From contig NZ_CP107970.1 in assembly GCF_036090055.1 (NCBI RefSeq), forward strand, positions 808,501 through 872,500: DNA of 64,000 nt, read 5' to 3'. Of this stretch, positions 41,982 through 50,725 are shown one piece after another (the first letter of the stretch is position 1; every line of letters begins with the position of its first letter). This DNA comes from Nocardioides sp. NBC_00368. GTDB taxonomy: Bacteria > Actinomycetota > Actinomycetes > Propionibacteriales > Nocardioidaceae. Below the pieces are notes generated by a model, which was not told the DNA's origin, did no database searches, and worked only from the letters and a program-made list of their open reading frames with translations. A program made the translations under genes and the position numbers.

Positions 41982-42137
41982 ATGCTCTTCTGGATCCTCA
42001 TCATCGGTGGCGTACTCCTCCTCGCCGGCCTGGTTTGGAGGAACGCCGGCAAGCCTCCGTCGGGCGTCGACTCCGAGGCCGTGCGTAACGCCAAGCGCGA
42101 CAACAACGCCAAGGGCGACTACTTCGGCGGCATCTGA
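41982..42137 (+). CDS. Small single-helix membrane protein
   Basis: Protein of 51 aa with a strong ribosome-binding site (AAGGAGA). One hydrophobic helix spans about residues 2-18 (LFWILIIGGVLLLAGLVW). A polar, Lys/Asn-rich tail ends in DYFGGI. It lies eleven bases after relA and is probably co-transcribed. No family was recognised, but the ribosome-binding site, position and clean topology argue that it is real. A role in anchoring or modulating RelA is speculation. Confidence 0.7.
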   Translation: MLFWILIIGGVLLLAGLVWRNAGKPPSGVDSEAVRNAKRDNNAKGDYFGGI

Positions 42138-42142
42138 CTCAC

Positions 42143-42209
42143 GCCGAGTCGGCGCGAACTGACGACGTAGCACGCCGAGTCGGCTCGCCGTGACGAGCCG
42201 ACTCGGCGT
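42143..42209. repeat. GCCGAGTC repeat units with perfect 16-bp hairpin, likely bidirectional terminator
   Basis: A GCCGAGTCGG unit starts at 42143 and another at 42174. The second belongs to a perfect stem (42172-42187 with 42194-42209, loop CCGTGA). It separates the RelA-side small gene from the convergent DUF349 gene. The unit resembles, with divergence, the type that forms the centre of the xylB-pgsA array. Confidence 0.7.
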
Positions 42210-42215
42210 CGAGGC

Positions 42216-43454
42216 TCAGGAGAAGTCGGCGCTGGCGCGCTTGGCCATCTCCAGGAACTGACGACGGGACTCGAGGTTCTCCTCGAGGCTCTTGATCTTG
42301 CGGGCGTCACCCGAGGCCTGGGCCTTGTCGAGGTCCTTCTCGACCTGGGCGATGGCGTCCTCGAGCTTGGCGATCATGTCGTCGGCACGCGCGGACTTCT
42401 CCGGGTCGGACTTGCGCCACTGGTCGTCCTCGGCGGACTTGATGGCCTGCTCGACCTTGCGCATCGCACCCTCGAGCTCCTTGATGCGGTCGCGCGGGAC
42501 CTTGCCGGCCTCGTCCCAGCGGTCGGCGATGTCGCGGAAGGAGCGCTTGACGCCGTCGAGGTCGTCGCCCTTCTCCAGTTGCGGGAGGAGCGCCTGCGCC
42601 TCGGCGAGGAGCCCTTCCTTGACCACGGCGTTCTGCGCGAACTCGGCGTCGAGCGCCGCGTTGGCGGCGTCACGGGCACCGAAGAAGACGTCCTGGGCGG
42701 CCCGGAACTGCTTCCAGAGCTTGTCGTCGACGTCCTTGGGCGCGGGCCCGGCGGCCTTCCAGTCGCGCATCAGGTCGCGGTAGCGGCCGGCGGTGGGGCC
42801 CCAGTCGGTGGAGGAGGAGAGCTGCTCGGCCTCGGCGATGATCCGCTCCTTGATCACCTTGGCGTCCTCACGCCGGGCGTTGAGCTCGGCGAAGTGGGCC
42901 TTGCGGCGGCGCGTGTAAGCCGTACGCGCGGTCGAGAAGCGCCGCCACAGCGCGTCGTCGGACCCGCGGTCGATGCGGGGGAGCGCCTTCCACTGGTCGA
43001 GCAGCTCACGCAGCCGGTTGGCACCGTTGCGCCAGTCGTTGCTCTGGGCCAGCTTCTCGGCCTCGGTGACGAGGGCCTCCTTGGCGACCTTCGCCTCGGC
43101 CGCCTTCGCGGCCCGTTCGGCCTTGCGGGCCTCGCGCTGGGTGGCGATGACCGGCGCCAGTGCCTCCAGCCGCGCCACCAGCGAGGCGAGGTCGCCGACC
43201 GCGTTGGCATCGGTCACCTTCTCGACGACGGTCTTGACCGCCGCGGTCGCCTCGTCGGGCGACGTCTTGCCCGCATGCACCCGCCGCTCGAGCTGCTCGA
43301 CCTCGAAGGCGAGCTGGTCGAACCGGTTGGTGAAGAAGGCAAGCGCCTCCTCTGGCGTGCCTTCCGGGTATTGCCCCACGGAACGCTCGCCGTCTGCGGT
43401 CTTCACGTAGACCGTTCCGTCTTCCTCGACCCGACCCCACTGCTCGCTGGTCAC
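42216..43454 (-). CDS. DUF349 domain protein
   Basis: Soluble, largely helical protein of 412 aa with repeated DUF349 modules; WRNGANRLRELLDQWKALP, WGPTAGRYRDLMRDWKAAG and a third FRDIADRWDEAGKVP show the spaced Trp pattern. The C-terminal 60 residues are a charged coiled coil (IAQVEKDLDKAQASGDARK). Proteins of this family are conserved in actinobacteria beside relA, but their role is not established; structural or RNA-related functions have been suggested. The GTG start follows a region with no clear ribosome-binding site. It ends seven bases from the hairpin it shares with the convergent small gene. Confidence 0.9.
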   Translation of the reverse strand: MTSEQWGRVEEDGTVYVKTADGERSVGQYPEGTPEEALAFFTNRFDQLAFEVEQLERRVHAGKTSPDEATAAVKTVVEKVTDANAVGDLASLVARLEALAPVIATQREARKAERAAKAAEAKVAKEALVTEAEKLAQSNDWRNGANRLRELLDQWKALPRIDRGSDDALWRRFSTARTAYTRRRKAHFAELNARREDAKVIKERIIAEAEQLSSSTDWGPTAGRYRDLMRDWKAAGPAPKDVDDKLWKQFRAAQDVFFGARDAANAALDAEFAQNAVVKEGLLAEAQALLPQLEKGDDLDGVKRSFRDIADRWDEAGKVPRDRIKELEGAMRKVEQAIKSAEDDQWRKSDPEKSARADDMIAKLEDAIAQVEKDLDKAQASGDARKIKSLEENLESRRQFLEMAKRASADFS

Positions 43455-43629
43455 AATGTCCCTACTCTTCGCATGAGGCGCTAACCTCTTATGAAATCTC
43501 CCCCGCCGGACACCGTGCTCGTCACAGTCCCGGTCGGCTCAACTTGCAGGTCCCCGTGGTGTCCCGACACACCTCGGGATGCCCATCGTAGTCAGACGCC
43601 ACGATGCGGCGCTGCACTGTACCGCTGGA

Positions 43630-43635
43630 TAGGGT
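43630..43635 (+). promoter_or_regulatory. -10 box of leaderless metallo-hydrolase promoter
   Basis: TAGGGT ends seven bases before the GTG at 43643. This supports the short start over an ATG 13 codons upstream that would lie before the promoter. Confidence 0.55.
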
Positions 43636-43642
43636 GTTTCTC

Positions 43643-44338
43643 GTGTTGATCGCAGGCTTTCCCGCCGGTCCGTGGGGCACCAACTGCTACGTCGCCGCCA
43701 CCGGTCCGGGCACCGAGTGCGTCGTGATCGACCCCGGGAAGGACGCCGCGAAGGGGATCGAGGAGATCGTCCGCGAGCAGCGCCTCAAGCCGGTCGCGGT
43801 GCTCCTCACCCACGGCCACGTCGACCACATGTGGTCCGTGACCCCGGTGAGCAGGACGTACGACGCCACTGCCTGGATCCATCCCAACGACCGTCACCTC
43901 CTCGCCGACCCGCTCCAGGGCATCTCGCCGGAGTCGGCGCGGATGCTGCTGGGAATGCCGGAGGGGAGCTACGACTTCGTGGAGCCCGACGACGTCCGCG
44001 AGCTGAGCGACGGGCAGGCCATCGACCTGGCCGGGATGAGCTTCCTGATCGACCATACGCCCGGGCATACCGAGGGGTCGGTCACCTTCCGGACTCCTTA
44101 CCCCGACCACGCCGAGGTCAGTGACGTGATGTTCTCCGGCGACCTGCTCTTCGCGGGCAGCATCGGGCGTACGGACCTTCCTGGCGGTGACCACGCCACG
44201 ATGCTGCAGTCCTTGACCACCAAGGTGCTGCCCCTCGCCGACGACATCGTGGTGCTCCCCGGGCATGGCGAGCAGACCTCCATCGGTCGCGAGCGCGCGA
44301 CGAACCCCTTCCTTCAGGACCTGATCACCACACCATGA
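43643..44338 (+). CDS. Metallo-beta-lactamase-fold hydrolase (glyoxalase II-like)
   Basis: MBL-fold hydrolase of 231 aa. The metal-binding THGHVDH motif comes after about 58 residues, followed by DHTPGHTEGS, the FSGDLLF Asp and the final LPGHGEQT His. It belongs to the hydroxyacylglutathione-hydrolase-like group seen between relA and hisS in mycobacteria. Since actinobacteria use mycothiol rather than glutathione, a different thioester is likely. The GTG start is chosen because a -10 box lies seven bases upstream and the product then starts VLIAGFPAG like its relatives. The stop overlaps hisS. Confidence 0.9.
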   Translation: MLIAGFPAGPWGTNCYVAATGPGTECVVIDPGKDAAKGIEEIVREQRLKPVAVLLTHGHVDHMWSVTPVSRTYDATAWIHPNDRHLLADPLQGISPESARMLLGMPEGSYDFVEPDDVRELSDGQAIDLAGMSFLIDHTPGHTEGSVTFRTPYPDHAEVSDVMFSGDLLFAGSIGRTDLPGGDHATMLQSLTTKVLPLADDIVVLPGHGEQTSIGRERATNPFLQDLITTP

Positions 44339-45684
44339 ACAAGCCAACACCCCTCTCCGGGTTCCCGGAGTTCCTGCCGAGCCAGCGCACCGTCGAGCGC
44401 GAGGTCATCGAGACCTTGAGCCGCACCTTCGAGCTGCACGGCTTCGGCAACATCGAGACCCGCGCCGTCGAGCCGATGGACCAGCTGCTGCGCAAGGGCG
44501 ACACCAGCAAAGAGGTCTACGTCCTCAAGCGGCTCCAGGAGCAGGACGACTCGCGAGACAAAGGGATGGGGCTCCACTTCGACCTCACCGTCCCTTTCGC
44601 CCGCTACGTGCTCGAGAACGCCGGCAAGCTGGAGTTCCCCTTCCGCCGCTACCAGATCCAGAAGGTCTGGCGAGGCGAGCGCCCGCAGGAGGGCCGCTTC
44701 CGTGAGTTCGCGCAGGCCGACATCGACATCGTCGGGCGCGACACGCTGCCGTTCCACCACGACGTCGAGGTCGCCCGGGTCATGCTCGAGGCGCTCGGCA
44801 AGCTGACCTTCCTTCCCGGGTTCACTCTCCAGGTCAACAACCGCAAGCTGATCCAGGGCTTCTACGCCGGCCTCGGCGCCCCCGACCTCGAGGAGACCAT
44901 GCGGCTCATCGACAAGCTCGACAAGATGCCGGCCGACGAGGTCGGCAAGCTGCTGGTCTCCGAGGCGGGGCTGAGCGACGAGCAGGCCGCCAAGTGCCTC
45001 GAGCTCGCCACGATCACCGCCACCGACGACTCCTTCGTCGAGAAGGTCCGTGGCCTCGGTGTCGAGAGCGAGCTGCTCGACGAGGGCCTGTCCGAGCTGG
45101 CCACGCTGGTCAACGCCACCGCACCCCTCAACACCGAGTCCGTACGCGTCGTGGCCGACCTGAGCATCGCCAGGGGCCTGGACTACTACACCGGCACCGT
45201 CTTCGAGACCCGCCTCGACGGCTACGAGTCGCTGGGCAGCATCTGCTCCGGTGGCCGCTACGACGCCCTCGCCAGCGATGGCAGGACCACCTACCCGGGC
45301 GTCGGGATCTCGCTCGGCGTCAGCCGCGTCCTGGTGCCGCTCGTGCAGAAGGGCGTGCTCGACGGGGACCGCAAGGTCCCGAGCACCGTGTTGGTCGCGG
45401 TCGCCGACGAGGAGAGCCGCGCGAGCGCCGATGAGGCGGCCCAGGCCCTGCGCGCCCACAATGTTGCCTGCGAGGTCTCGCCCAACGCCGCCAAGTTCGG
45501 CAAGCAGATCCGCTTCGCGGAGCGCCGCGGCATCCCGTACGTCCTCTTCGCCACCGAAGGCGGCTACGAGATCAAGGACATCCGCACCGGCGACCAGGTT
45601 CCGGCCGACCCGGCCACCTGGACGCCTCAGAACGAGAGCGACCTGAAGCCCCAGGTCGTCGCGAACACCGAGGAGAAGAAGTGA
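44335..45684 (+). CDS. hisS: Histidyl-tRNA synthetase
   Basis: Class II aminoacyl-tRNA synthetase of 449 aa. Motif 2 is in the RYQIQKVWRGERPQEGRFREF stretch (residues about 104-124). The histidine-A motif is present as ARGLDYYTGTVFE, and motif 3 is GVGISLGVSRVL. The C-terminal anticodon domain (VLVAVADEESRASADEAAQ) is intact. It starts in an ATGA overlap with the metallo-hydrolase and ends in a GTGA overlap with aspS, the paired arrangement known in many Gram-positives. Confidence 0.97.
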   Translation: MNKPTPLSGFPEFLPSQRTVEREVIETLSRTFELHGFGNIETRAVEPMDQLLRKGDTSKEVYVLKRLQEQDDSRDKGMGLHFDLTVPFARYVLENAGKLEFPFRRYQIQKVWRGERPQEGRFREFAQADIDIVGRDTLPFHHDVEVARVMLEALGKLTFLPGFTLQVNNRKLIQGFYAGLGAPDLEETMRLIDKLDKMPADEVGKLLVSEAGLSDEQAAKCLELATITATDDSFVEKVRGLGVESELLDEGLSELATLVNATAPLNTESVRVVADLSIARGLDYYTGTVFETRLDGYESLGSICSGGRYDALASDGRTTYPGVGISLGVSRVLVPLVQKGVLDGDRKVPSTVLVAVADEESRASADEAAQALRAHNVACEVSPNAAKFGKQIRFAERRGIPYVLFATEGGYEIKDIRTGDQVPADPATWTPQNESDLKPQVVANTEEKK

Positions 45685-47447
45685 TCCGCACCCACGACGC
45701 CGGCACCCTGCGTGCCGAGCACGTCGGCCAGACCGTGACCCTCGCCGGCTGGGTAGGCCGCCGACGCGATCACGGCGGGGTCGCGTTCCTCGATCTGCGT
45801 GAGGCCAGCGGCGTGGTCCAGGTCGTCGTCCGCGACGAGGAGATCGCCCACCACCTGCGCAACGAATACTGCATCAAGGTCACCGGCGAGGTCGTCGCGC
45901 GCACGGAGGAGAACCGCAACCCCAACCTCGCCACCGGCGAGATCGAGGTCGTCGCGAAGGACCTCGAGGTCCTCTCCGCCGCCGCGGCCCTCCCGTTCCC
46001 GATCGACGACCACGTCGAGGTCGGCGAGGACGTCCGCTACAAGCACCGCTACCTCGACCTGCGCCGCACCGGGCCCGGCAACGCGATCCGCCTGCGGTCG
46101 AAGGCCAACAAGGCGGCCCGCGACGTGCTCGCGGCCCACGACTTCGTCGAGATCGAGACCCCGACGCTGACCCGCTCGACCCCCGAGGGCGCGCGCGACT
46201 TCCTGGTGCCGGCGCGGCTGCAGCCCGGCTCCTGGTACGCCCTGCCGCAGTCCCCGCAGCTGTTCAAGCAGCTGCTCATGGTCGGCGGCATGGAGCGCTA
46301 CTACCAGATCGCCCGCGCCTACCGTGACGAGGACTTCCGCGCCGACCGGCAGCCGGAGTTCACCCAGCTCGACATCGAGATGAGCTTCGTCGAGCAGGAC
46401 GACGTGATCGCGCTCGGCGAGGAGATCGTCGCGGCGCTGTGGAAGCTGATCGGCTACGACGTACCCCTCCCGCTGCCGCGGATGACCTACGCCGACGCGA
46501 TGGCGAAGTACGGCTCGGACAAGCCCGACCTGCGCTTCGGTATCGAGATCACCGAGTGCACCGACTACTTCTCCGAGACGACGTTCCGCGTCTTCCAGGC
46601 GCCCTACGTCGGTGCCGTGGTGATGCCGGGCGGCGCCAGCCAGCCGCGGCGCCAGCTCGACGGTTGGCAGGACTGGGCCAAGCAGCGCGGCGCCAAGGGT
46701 CTGGCGTACGTCCTGGTCCAGGAGGACGGCTCGCTGACCGGCCCGGTCGCCAAGAACCTCTCCGAGACCGAGGCCGCCGGCCTGGCCGCTCACGTCGGCG
46801 CCAACCCCGGCGACTGCATCTTCTTCGCGGCCGGTTCCCCCAAGTCGAGCCGTTCCCTGCTCGGTGCCGCCCGCCTGGAGATCGGCAACCGCCTCCACCT
46901 CCGCAAGGACGGCGAGTGGAGCTTCCTGTGGGTCGTCGACGCGCCGCTGCTCGAGCCCGCCTCCGAGGCGGTCGAGTGCGGTGACGTCGCGGTCGGCGCG
47001 GGGGAGTGGACCGCGGTCCACCACGCCTTCACCAGCCCGCAGGACGTCGAGGCCTTCGACAAGGACCCCGGCAACGCGGTCGCCTGGGCCTACGACATCG
47101 TCTGCAACGGCAACGAGATCGGCGGCGGCTCGATCCGTATCCACCGCGAGGACGTCCAGAAGCGGGTCTTCGACCTGATGGGGATCGGCGAGGAGGAGGC
47201 CGAGGAGAAGTTCGGCTTCCTGCTCGAGGCGTTCAAGTTCGGCGCCCCGCCCCACGGGGGCATCGCGTTCGGCTGGGACCGCGTCGTCGCCCTGCTGGCC
47301 GGCACCGACTCGATCCGCGACGTGATCGCCTTCCCGAAGACGGGTGCCGGCTACGACCCGCTCACCGCCGCCCCGGCGCCGATCACTCCCGAGCAGCGCA
47401 AGGAGGCCGGCGTCGACGCGAAGCCGACGTCGCCGGAATCCGAGTAG
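45681..47447 (+). CDS. aspS: Aspartyl-tRNA synthetase
   Basis: Bacterial-type AspRS of 588 aa. It has an N-terminal OB anticodon domain (VTLAGWVGRRRDHGGVAFLD), class II motif 2 (YYQIARAYRDEDFRADRQPEF), a GAD insertion domain in the middle and motif 3 (GIAFGWDRVVALL). The GTG start lies in the hisS stop. Whether it is discriminating or also charges tRNA-Asn is not resolvable by eye. The gene is followed by a 17-bp-arm terminator. Confidence 0.97.
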   Translation: MIRTHDAGTLRAEHVGQTVTLAGWVGRRRDHGGVAFLDLREASGVVQVVVRDEEIAHHLRNEYCIKVTGEVVARTEENRNPNLATGEIEVVAKDLEVLSAAAALPFPIDDHVEVGEDVRYKHRYLDLRRTGPGNAIRLRSKANKAARDVLAAHDFVEIETPTLTRSTPEGARDFLVPARLQPGSWYALPQSPQLFKQLLMVGGMERYYQIARAYRDEDFRADRQPEFTQLDIEMSFVEQDDVIALGEEIVAALWKLIGYDVPLPLPRMTYADAMAKYGSDKPDLRFGIEITECTDYFSETTFRVFQAPYVGAVVMPGGASQPRRQLDGWQDWAKQRGAKGLAYVLVQEDGSLTGPVAKNLSETEAAGLAAHVGANPGDCIFFAAGSPKSSRSLLGAARLEIGNRLHLRKDGEWSFLWVVDAPLLEPASEAVECGDVAVGAGEWTAVHHAFTSPQDVEAFDKDPGNAVAWAYDIVCNGNEIGGGSIRIHREDVQKRVFDLMGIGEEEAEEKFGFLLEAFKFGAPPHGGIAFGWDRVVALLAGTDSIRDVIAFPKTGAGYDPLTAAPAPITPEQRKEAGVDAKPTSPESE

Positions 47448-47479
47448 GCCCACGTACGAGATTCTCTCGGATGGAAACG

Positions 47480-47521
47480 GTCCTCGGTCCTCGGCAGATG
47501 CACTTGCCGAGGACCGAGGAC
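47480..47521. terminator. Perfect 17-bp hairpin between aspS and the secreted-protein gene
   Basis: Left arm 47480-47496 and right arm 47505-47521 are exact inverted copies around an 8-nt loop. The arms consist of a doubled GTCCTCG motif. It stands between convergent stops and should terminate both. Confidence 0.8.
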
Positions 47522-47537
47522 TCGTCGGGACCCGCGA

Positions 47538-47963
47538 CTACTTGCTGAACCTGAACCAGTAGTTGTGCTTCCCCAACCATCCGCCGCCCGGCACGTTGCG
47601 GTTGTTCCACTCGTCGTGAACCTCCCAGCGCTGACTTCCCCTGGGGTTGGTCACGGTCTTCGAGAACGTGCATGACTTTGTGTTCCAGCAGTTCTTCACA
47701 CCGGTCGTGACCCAGCCGGGCCGCTGGATCGTGACGCCGTGGTAGATCTCGGCGACGACTTGCTCGCAGCGCACCCTGATCGAGATCTTGAGCTTCCCGG
47801 CCGCGGGTACGGACGTGCTGTAGGACGCGCCGCACCCTGCGGGGTTCGGTGGAATGGGTGCCGCCTGGGCAGGCGAGGTGGACATCGGTCCTGCGACCAG
47901 CGTACCGGCGGCGATCGACGCGCTCGCCAGCAGCGGCAGGAGCATGCGGGACATTCGAAGCAT
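47538..47963 (-). CDS. Small secreted protein with four cysteines, function unknown
   Basis: Protein of 141 aa with a clear Sec signal peptide (helix MLLPLLASASIAAGTLVAG, probable cleavage after AQA near residue 35), leaving about 106 mature residues. Four Cys (GCGAS, RCEQ, NCWN, SCTF) suggest two disulfides, and the C-terminus is rich in Trp and Tyr (HNYWFRFSK). The ATG follows GGAGGAAAG, an unusually good ribosome-binding site here. It is divergent from an HTH-NB-ARC-TPR regulator, with inverted repeats between. No family was recognised; a small extracellular effector, inhibitor or signal precursor is possible. Confidence 0.75.
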   Translation of the reverse strand: MLRMSRMLLPLLASASIAAGTLVAGPMSTSPAQAAPIPPNPAGCGASYSTSVPAAGKLKISIRVRCEQVVAEIYHGVTIQRPGWVTTGVKNCWNTKSCTFSKTVTNPRGSQRWEVHDEWNNRNVPGGGWLGKHNYWFRFSK

Positions 47964-47976
47964 CTTTCCTCCATGT

Positions 47977-48024
47977 TCGACGTTTGGGCCTTGCTCACTA
48001 GATTCAAAGCAAGGTGAGCGTCGA
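47977..48024. promoter_or_regulatory. Nested inverted repeats in the divergent region
   Basis: TCGACG (47977) pairs with CGTCGA (48019), and CCTTGC (47989) pairs with GCAAGG (48009), one nested in the other. The block begins 14 bp from the secreted-protein start and could be an operator or leader stem. Confidence 0.4.
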
Positions 48025-48134
48025 TGGACAGGCACAACGACCGGCACCTTCTGTTCCGGTCGACCTGGCGTGACAACGATCCAGCTGTTCCGAGCGACGA
48101 GGAGCCCGAGTGCGCCTGCGATCTCTCGCCGCAG

Positions 48135-48170
48135 GTGAACGGGCGTCAACCCGTGTGAATGCGTGTGAAG
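48135..48170 (+). promoter_or_regulatory. Four direct repeats at exact 10-bp spacing upstream of the regulator
   Basis: GTGAAC, GTCAAC, GTGAAT and GTGAAG start at 48135, 48145, 48155 and 48165, one per helical turn. They lie 46-81 bp before the preferred regulator start. Same-face spacing is expected of an oligomeric activator site. Confidence 0.45.
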
Positions 48171-48215
48171 ATGGATGCGGTTTCGGTGTGCTTGGGTTCG
48201 GGAGCGAGGAAGTGC

Positions 48216-50510
48216 GTGATCGGGAATGCGCTCGTGGAGCTGCGTCGCCGCGCCGGCCTGACCCAGGAGGCGCTCGCAGAGCGCGCAGGCATCAGCGTGC
48301 GTGGCCTGCGCAAGTTGGAGAGCGGGCTGGTGGCGGGACCGAGACTGGCAACGCTGGAGGTCCTTGCTGACGCGCTCGAGCTGACCGGAGACGCCCGCTC
48401 GGCCTTCGTCTCGGGATCGGGGCTTTCGGAGGGACGTGGAAGCGTCGAGCGAGCGATTCACATTCCGAGGCAGCTACCACCGCGGTTGGCCTCCTTCGTC
48501 GGGCGCGCCGGGGAAGTCGAGATCCTGGATGATGCTGTTGCCGGTGCGACAACGTCTCCCGCGGCTGCGTCAACCTGTGTCGTGACGATGGCGGGCCTTC
48601 CCGGGATCGGAAAGACCGCGCTCGCCGTCGAGTGGGGGTATCGGGCAGCGTCGCATTTTCCGGATGGGCAGCTGTATCTGAACCTTCGAGGGTTCGACGC
48701 GAAGAATGAACCGCTCTCACCCGACGAGGCGCTGAGGGTGCTGTTGACCTCACTGGGAGTCGCGGAGGCCAAGATCTGTCACGGTCTCGAAGCACGAATC
48801 GGGCAGTACCGCACGCTGGTGTCGACCAAGCGGATCTTGGTCATCCTGGACAACGCTGTCGACTCGGACCAAGTGCGCCCTCTTCTTCCCGCCGGAATGG
48901 GGTCCGCCGCGCTTGTCGTGAGTCGGCATCGATTGCCCGGCCTCGTGGCGGAGGTCGGCGCGGTTCCTGTCACCGTCGGAGTCCTTCGCCCAGAGGAGTC
49001 GCGCGAGCTGATCCTGCGACGGCTCCCATCTGATGCGAGGACTGGGGACGCCCAGCCACTGGAGCTGCAGCCTCTGGTGGACATGTGCTCTGGTCTCCCG
49101 CTGGCTCTCGCGCTCGTTGCTTCTCGTGCCCAGCTCGAGCCCGAGATGATCGGTGAGTACGCCACGATGGCCAGGCCTGCCGATCAGCGTTTCTCGGTCT
49201 TCGCATCGAGTGACAGATCGGCATCTTTCGAGGACTTGCTGCTGGGCTCGTTGGACAGTCTGTCGGAAGACGTGCAGCGATGCTTCGTGCTCATGGGCCT
49301 CGGGGTCTCGTCCGAGCTGTCATTGGCCGAGTTGGCAAGCTTGTGCGCATGCGGGCTCGACGAGGCACGGCGCCTGGCGGGTGAGCTGTTGGACGCGAGC
49401 CTGGTGCAGGCGGCGGGCGGTGGGCGTATAGCTCTGCACGATCTCATCTGGGACTTCGTCACCGAGCGAGCACGATCTGGCATCCCACCGGATGAGGTGT
49501 CGCGATGTCGCAAGCGGCTGCTCGACTACCTCATCCAGGGATCGGTGGCCGCCACGGCGCAGTTCGCGCCGTACCGGACGAGGCGGGCCCTGCCGGCGCC
49601 GGCCGAAGGGATCGTCGTCGAGGAGTTCGGATCGGCGAACGAGGCGCGCGCCTGGATGTCTTCAATGCTCGGCGCGGGGGTGGTGGCCGTCGGCCATGCG
49701 GAAGCATGGGGATTTCCCCGGGAGGCGGCGTGGCTCGCTGACGGCCTCGGCGCCTACCTCGATATTCAAGGGCGCTGGGACGAACTGCTGGCTGTTGCGA
49801 CATCCGCGCTACGCGCTGGAGAGGTGTTGGGCGATTCGCAGACCCAGGCACTGGCCCACCGGAGCCTTGCGATCGCACAGGCGAGGACTGGCGATGCCGA
49901 GCAAGCCGAGCAGAGCGTTCGTCGGGCGCTCAGTCTCTATTCTCGCTCAGGCGACGTGGAGGGAGAGGCGTATGCCCACAGACTGCTCGGCCACCTTCTC
50001 GACGAGTCGGGCGATCAGCGGAATGCTCTGGACCATCACCGTCAGGCGCTGGTGCTCTTCGAAGAGCTGGGTGATGAAGCTGCCCAGGCCAGAGCGCTGA
50101 ATGGTGTCGGCTGGATTCATGCCCAGCTCGGTGACCTGGAGATTGCGCTCGACCACTGCACTCGGTCCGCGGAGATGGCTGTCCTGTTGATGCATACTCG
50201 CTCCGCCGCTTCGGCATGGGACAGCATTGGCTTCATCCGGCACGCGATGCGGGATTTCGAGGCGTCTGAGGACGCGTACCAACGAGCGTTGGCAGCCTGG
50301 CGCGACATCGACGAGCGTTACTATCAGGCACGAACGTTGGAGCGACTTGGTCGGCTGCGCGTCGACATGGCCGATCACGCCGGTGCGATCGACGCGATGA
50401 GGTTGGCCGAGGAACTGTTTGACGAGCTCGGCCTCCCGCAGGCGGACGCAGTGCGGAAGCGACTGACCGGCCTCGAGCGCGTCGGGGTGGCTCCTCCGGA
50501 GCGGCGCTGA
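48216..50510 (+). CDS. XRE-type HTH, NB-ARC and TPR regulator (STAND family)
   Basis: Multidomain signal-transducing ATPase of about 764 aa. It has an N-terminal XRE-type helix-turn-helix (LTQEALAERAGISVRGLRKL, residues about 15-34), then an NB-ARC-like P-loop domain with Walker A GLPGIGKTA near residue 127, Walker B-like ILVILDNAVD, and the GLPLAL motif. C-terminal helical TPR-like repeats run from about residue 510 (EAYAHRLLGHLLDESGDQ, ARALNGVGWIHAQLGDLE). The layout recalls AfsR-type regulators with the SARP domain replaced by XRE. The GTG is preferred because GAGGA lies five bases before it; ATGs at 48159 and 48171 lack one. Base composition seems less GC-rich than neighbouring genes, suggesting transfer. 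It lies upstream of the oligopeptide transporters. Confidence 0.85.
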   Translation: MIGNALVELRRRAGLTQEALAERAGISVRGLRKLESGLVAGPRLATLEVLADALELTGDARSAFVSGSGLSEGRGSVERAIHIPRQLPPRLASFVGRAGEVEILDDAVAGATTSPAAASTCVVTMAGLPGIGKTALAVEWGYRAASHFPDGQLYLNLRGFDAKNEPLSPDEALRVLLTSLGVAEAKICHGLEARIGQYRTLVSTKRILVILDNAVDSDQVRPLLPAGMGSAALVVSRHRLPGLVAEVGAVPVTVGVLRPEESRELILRRLPSDARTGDAQPLELQPLVDMCSGLPLALALVASRAQLEPEMIGEYATMARPADQRFSVFASSDRSASFEDLLLGSLDSLSEDVQRCFVLMGLGVSSELSLAELASLCACGLDEARRLAGELLDASLVQAAGGGRIALHDLIWDFVTERARSGIPPDEVSRCRKRLLDYLIQGSVAATAQFAPYRTRRALPAPAEGIVVEEFGSANEARAWMSSMLGAGVVAVGHAEAWGFPREAAWLADGLGAYLDIQGRWDELLAVATSALRAGEVLGDSQTQALAHRSLAIAQARTGDAEQAEQSVRRALSLYSRSGDVEGEAYAHRLLGHLLDESGDQRNALDHHRQALVLFEELGDEAAQARALNGVGWIHAQLGDLEIALDHCTRSAEMAVLLMHTRSAASAWDSIGFIRHAMRDFEASEDAYQRALAAWRDIDERYYQARTLERLGRLRVDMADHAGAIDAMRLAEELFDELGLPQADAVRKRLTGLERVGVAPPERR

Positions 50511-50725
50511 TCGTGGTGGTGTCCGATCCCGGCCTGTGGAGGCCCGGCCGAAGACTCTTGCGTGGAAGGCGTGGATGACGGCAAGCCATCCTGACGGCGA
50601 CTGAGCTGCGGATGAAATCGGATCGTTACCCCTTCGGGTGACATCCGGGCAAAGCAATCACATAGAGTGCCATCCGCAGGGCGGTGGATTGCCCTGTATC
50701 GAGGCATATCCAGATTGAGGTGAGC

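Noticed and set aside
43604..43642. Upstream ATG for the metallo-hydrolase
   Set aside because: A good -10 box lies between it and the GTG at 43643, and the family starts with the shorter form.
48159..48215. Earlier ATG starts for the STAND regulator
   Set aside because: They lack a ribosome-binding site and fall inside or next to the phased repeats; a GTG at 48216 has GAGGA at proper spacing. Not fully excluded.
48216..50510. Anti-phage STAND (Avs-like) defence protein
   Set aside because: The N-terminus is an XRE DNA-binding domain and no nuclease, protease or pore effector is seen; regulation is simpler.
50511..50725. Terminator or gene between regulator and oligopeptide operon
   Set aside because: A GGCCT/AGGCC stem of five pairs is the only structure, and no open frame has a ribosome-binding site; the stretch probably holds the operon promoter but I could not place it.
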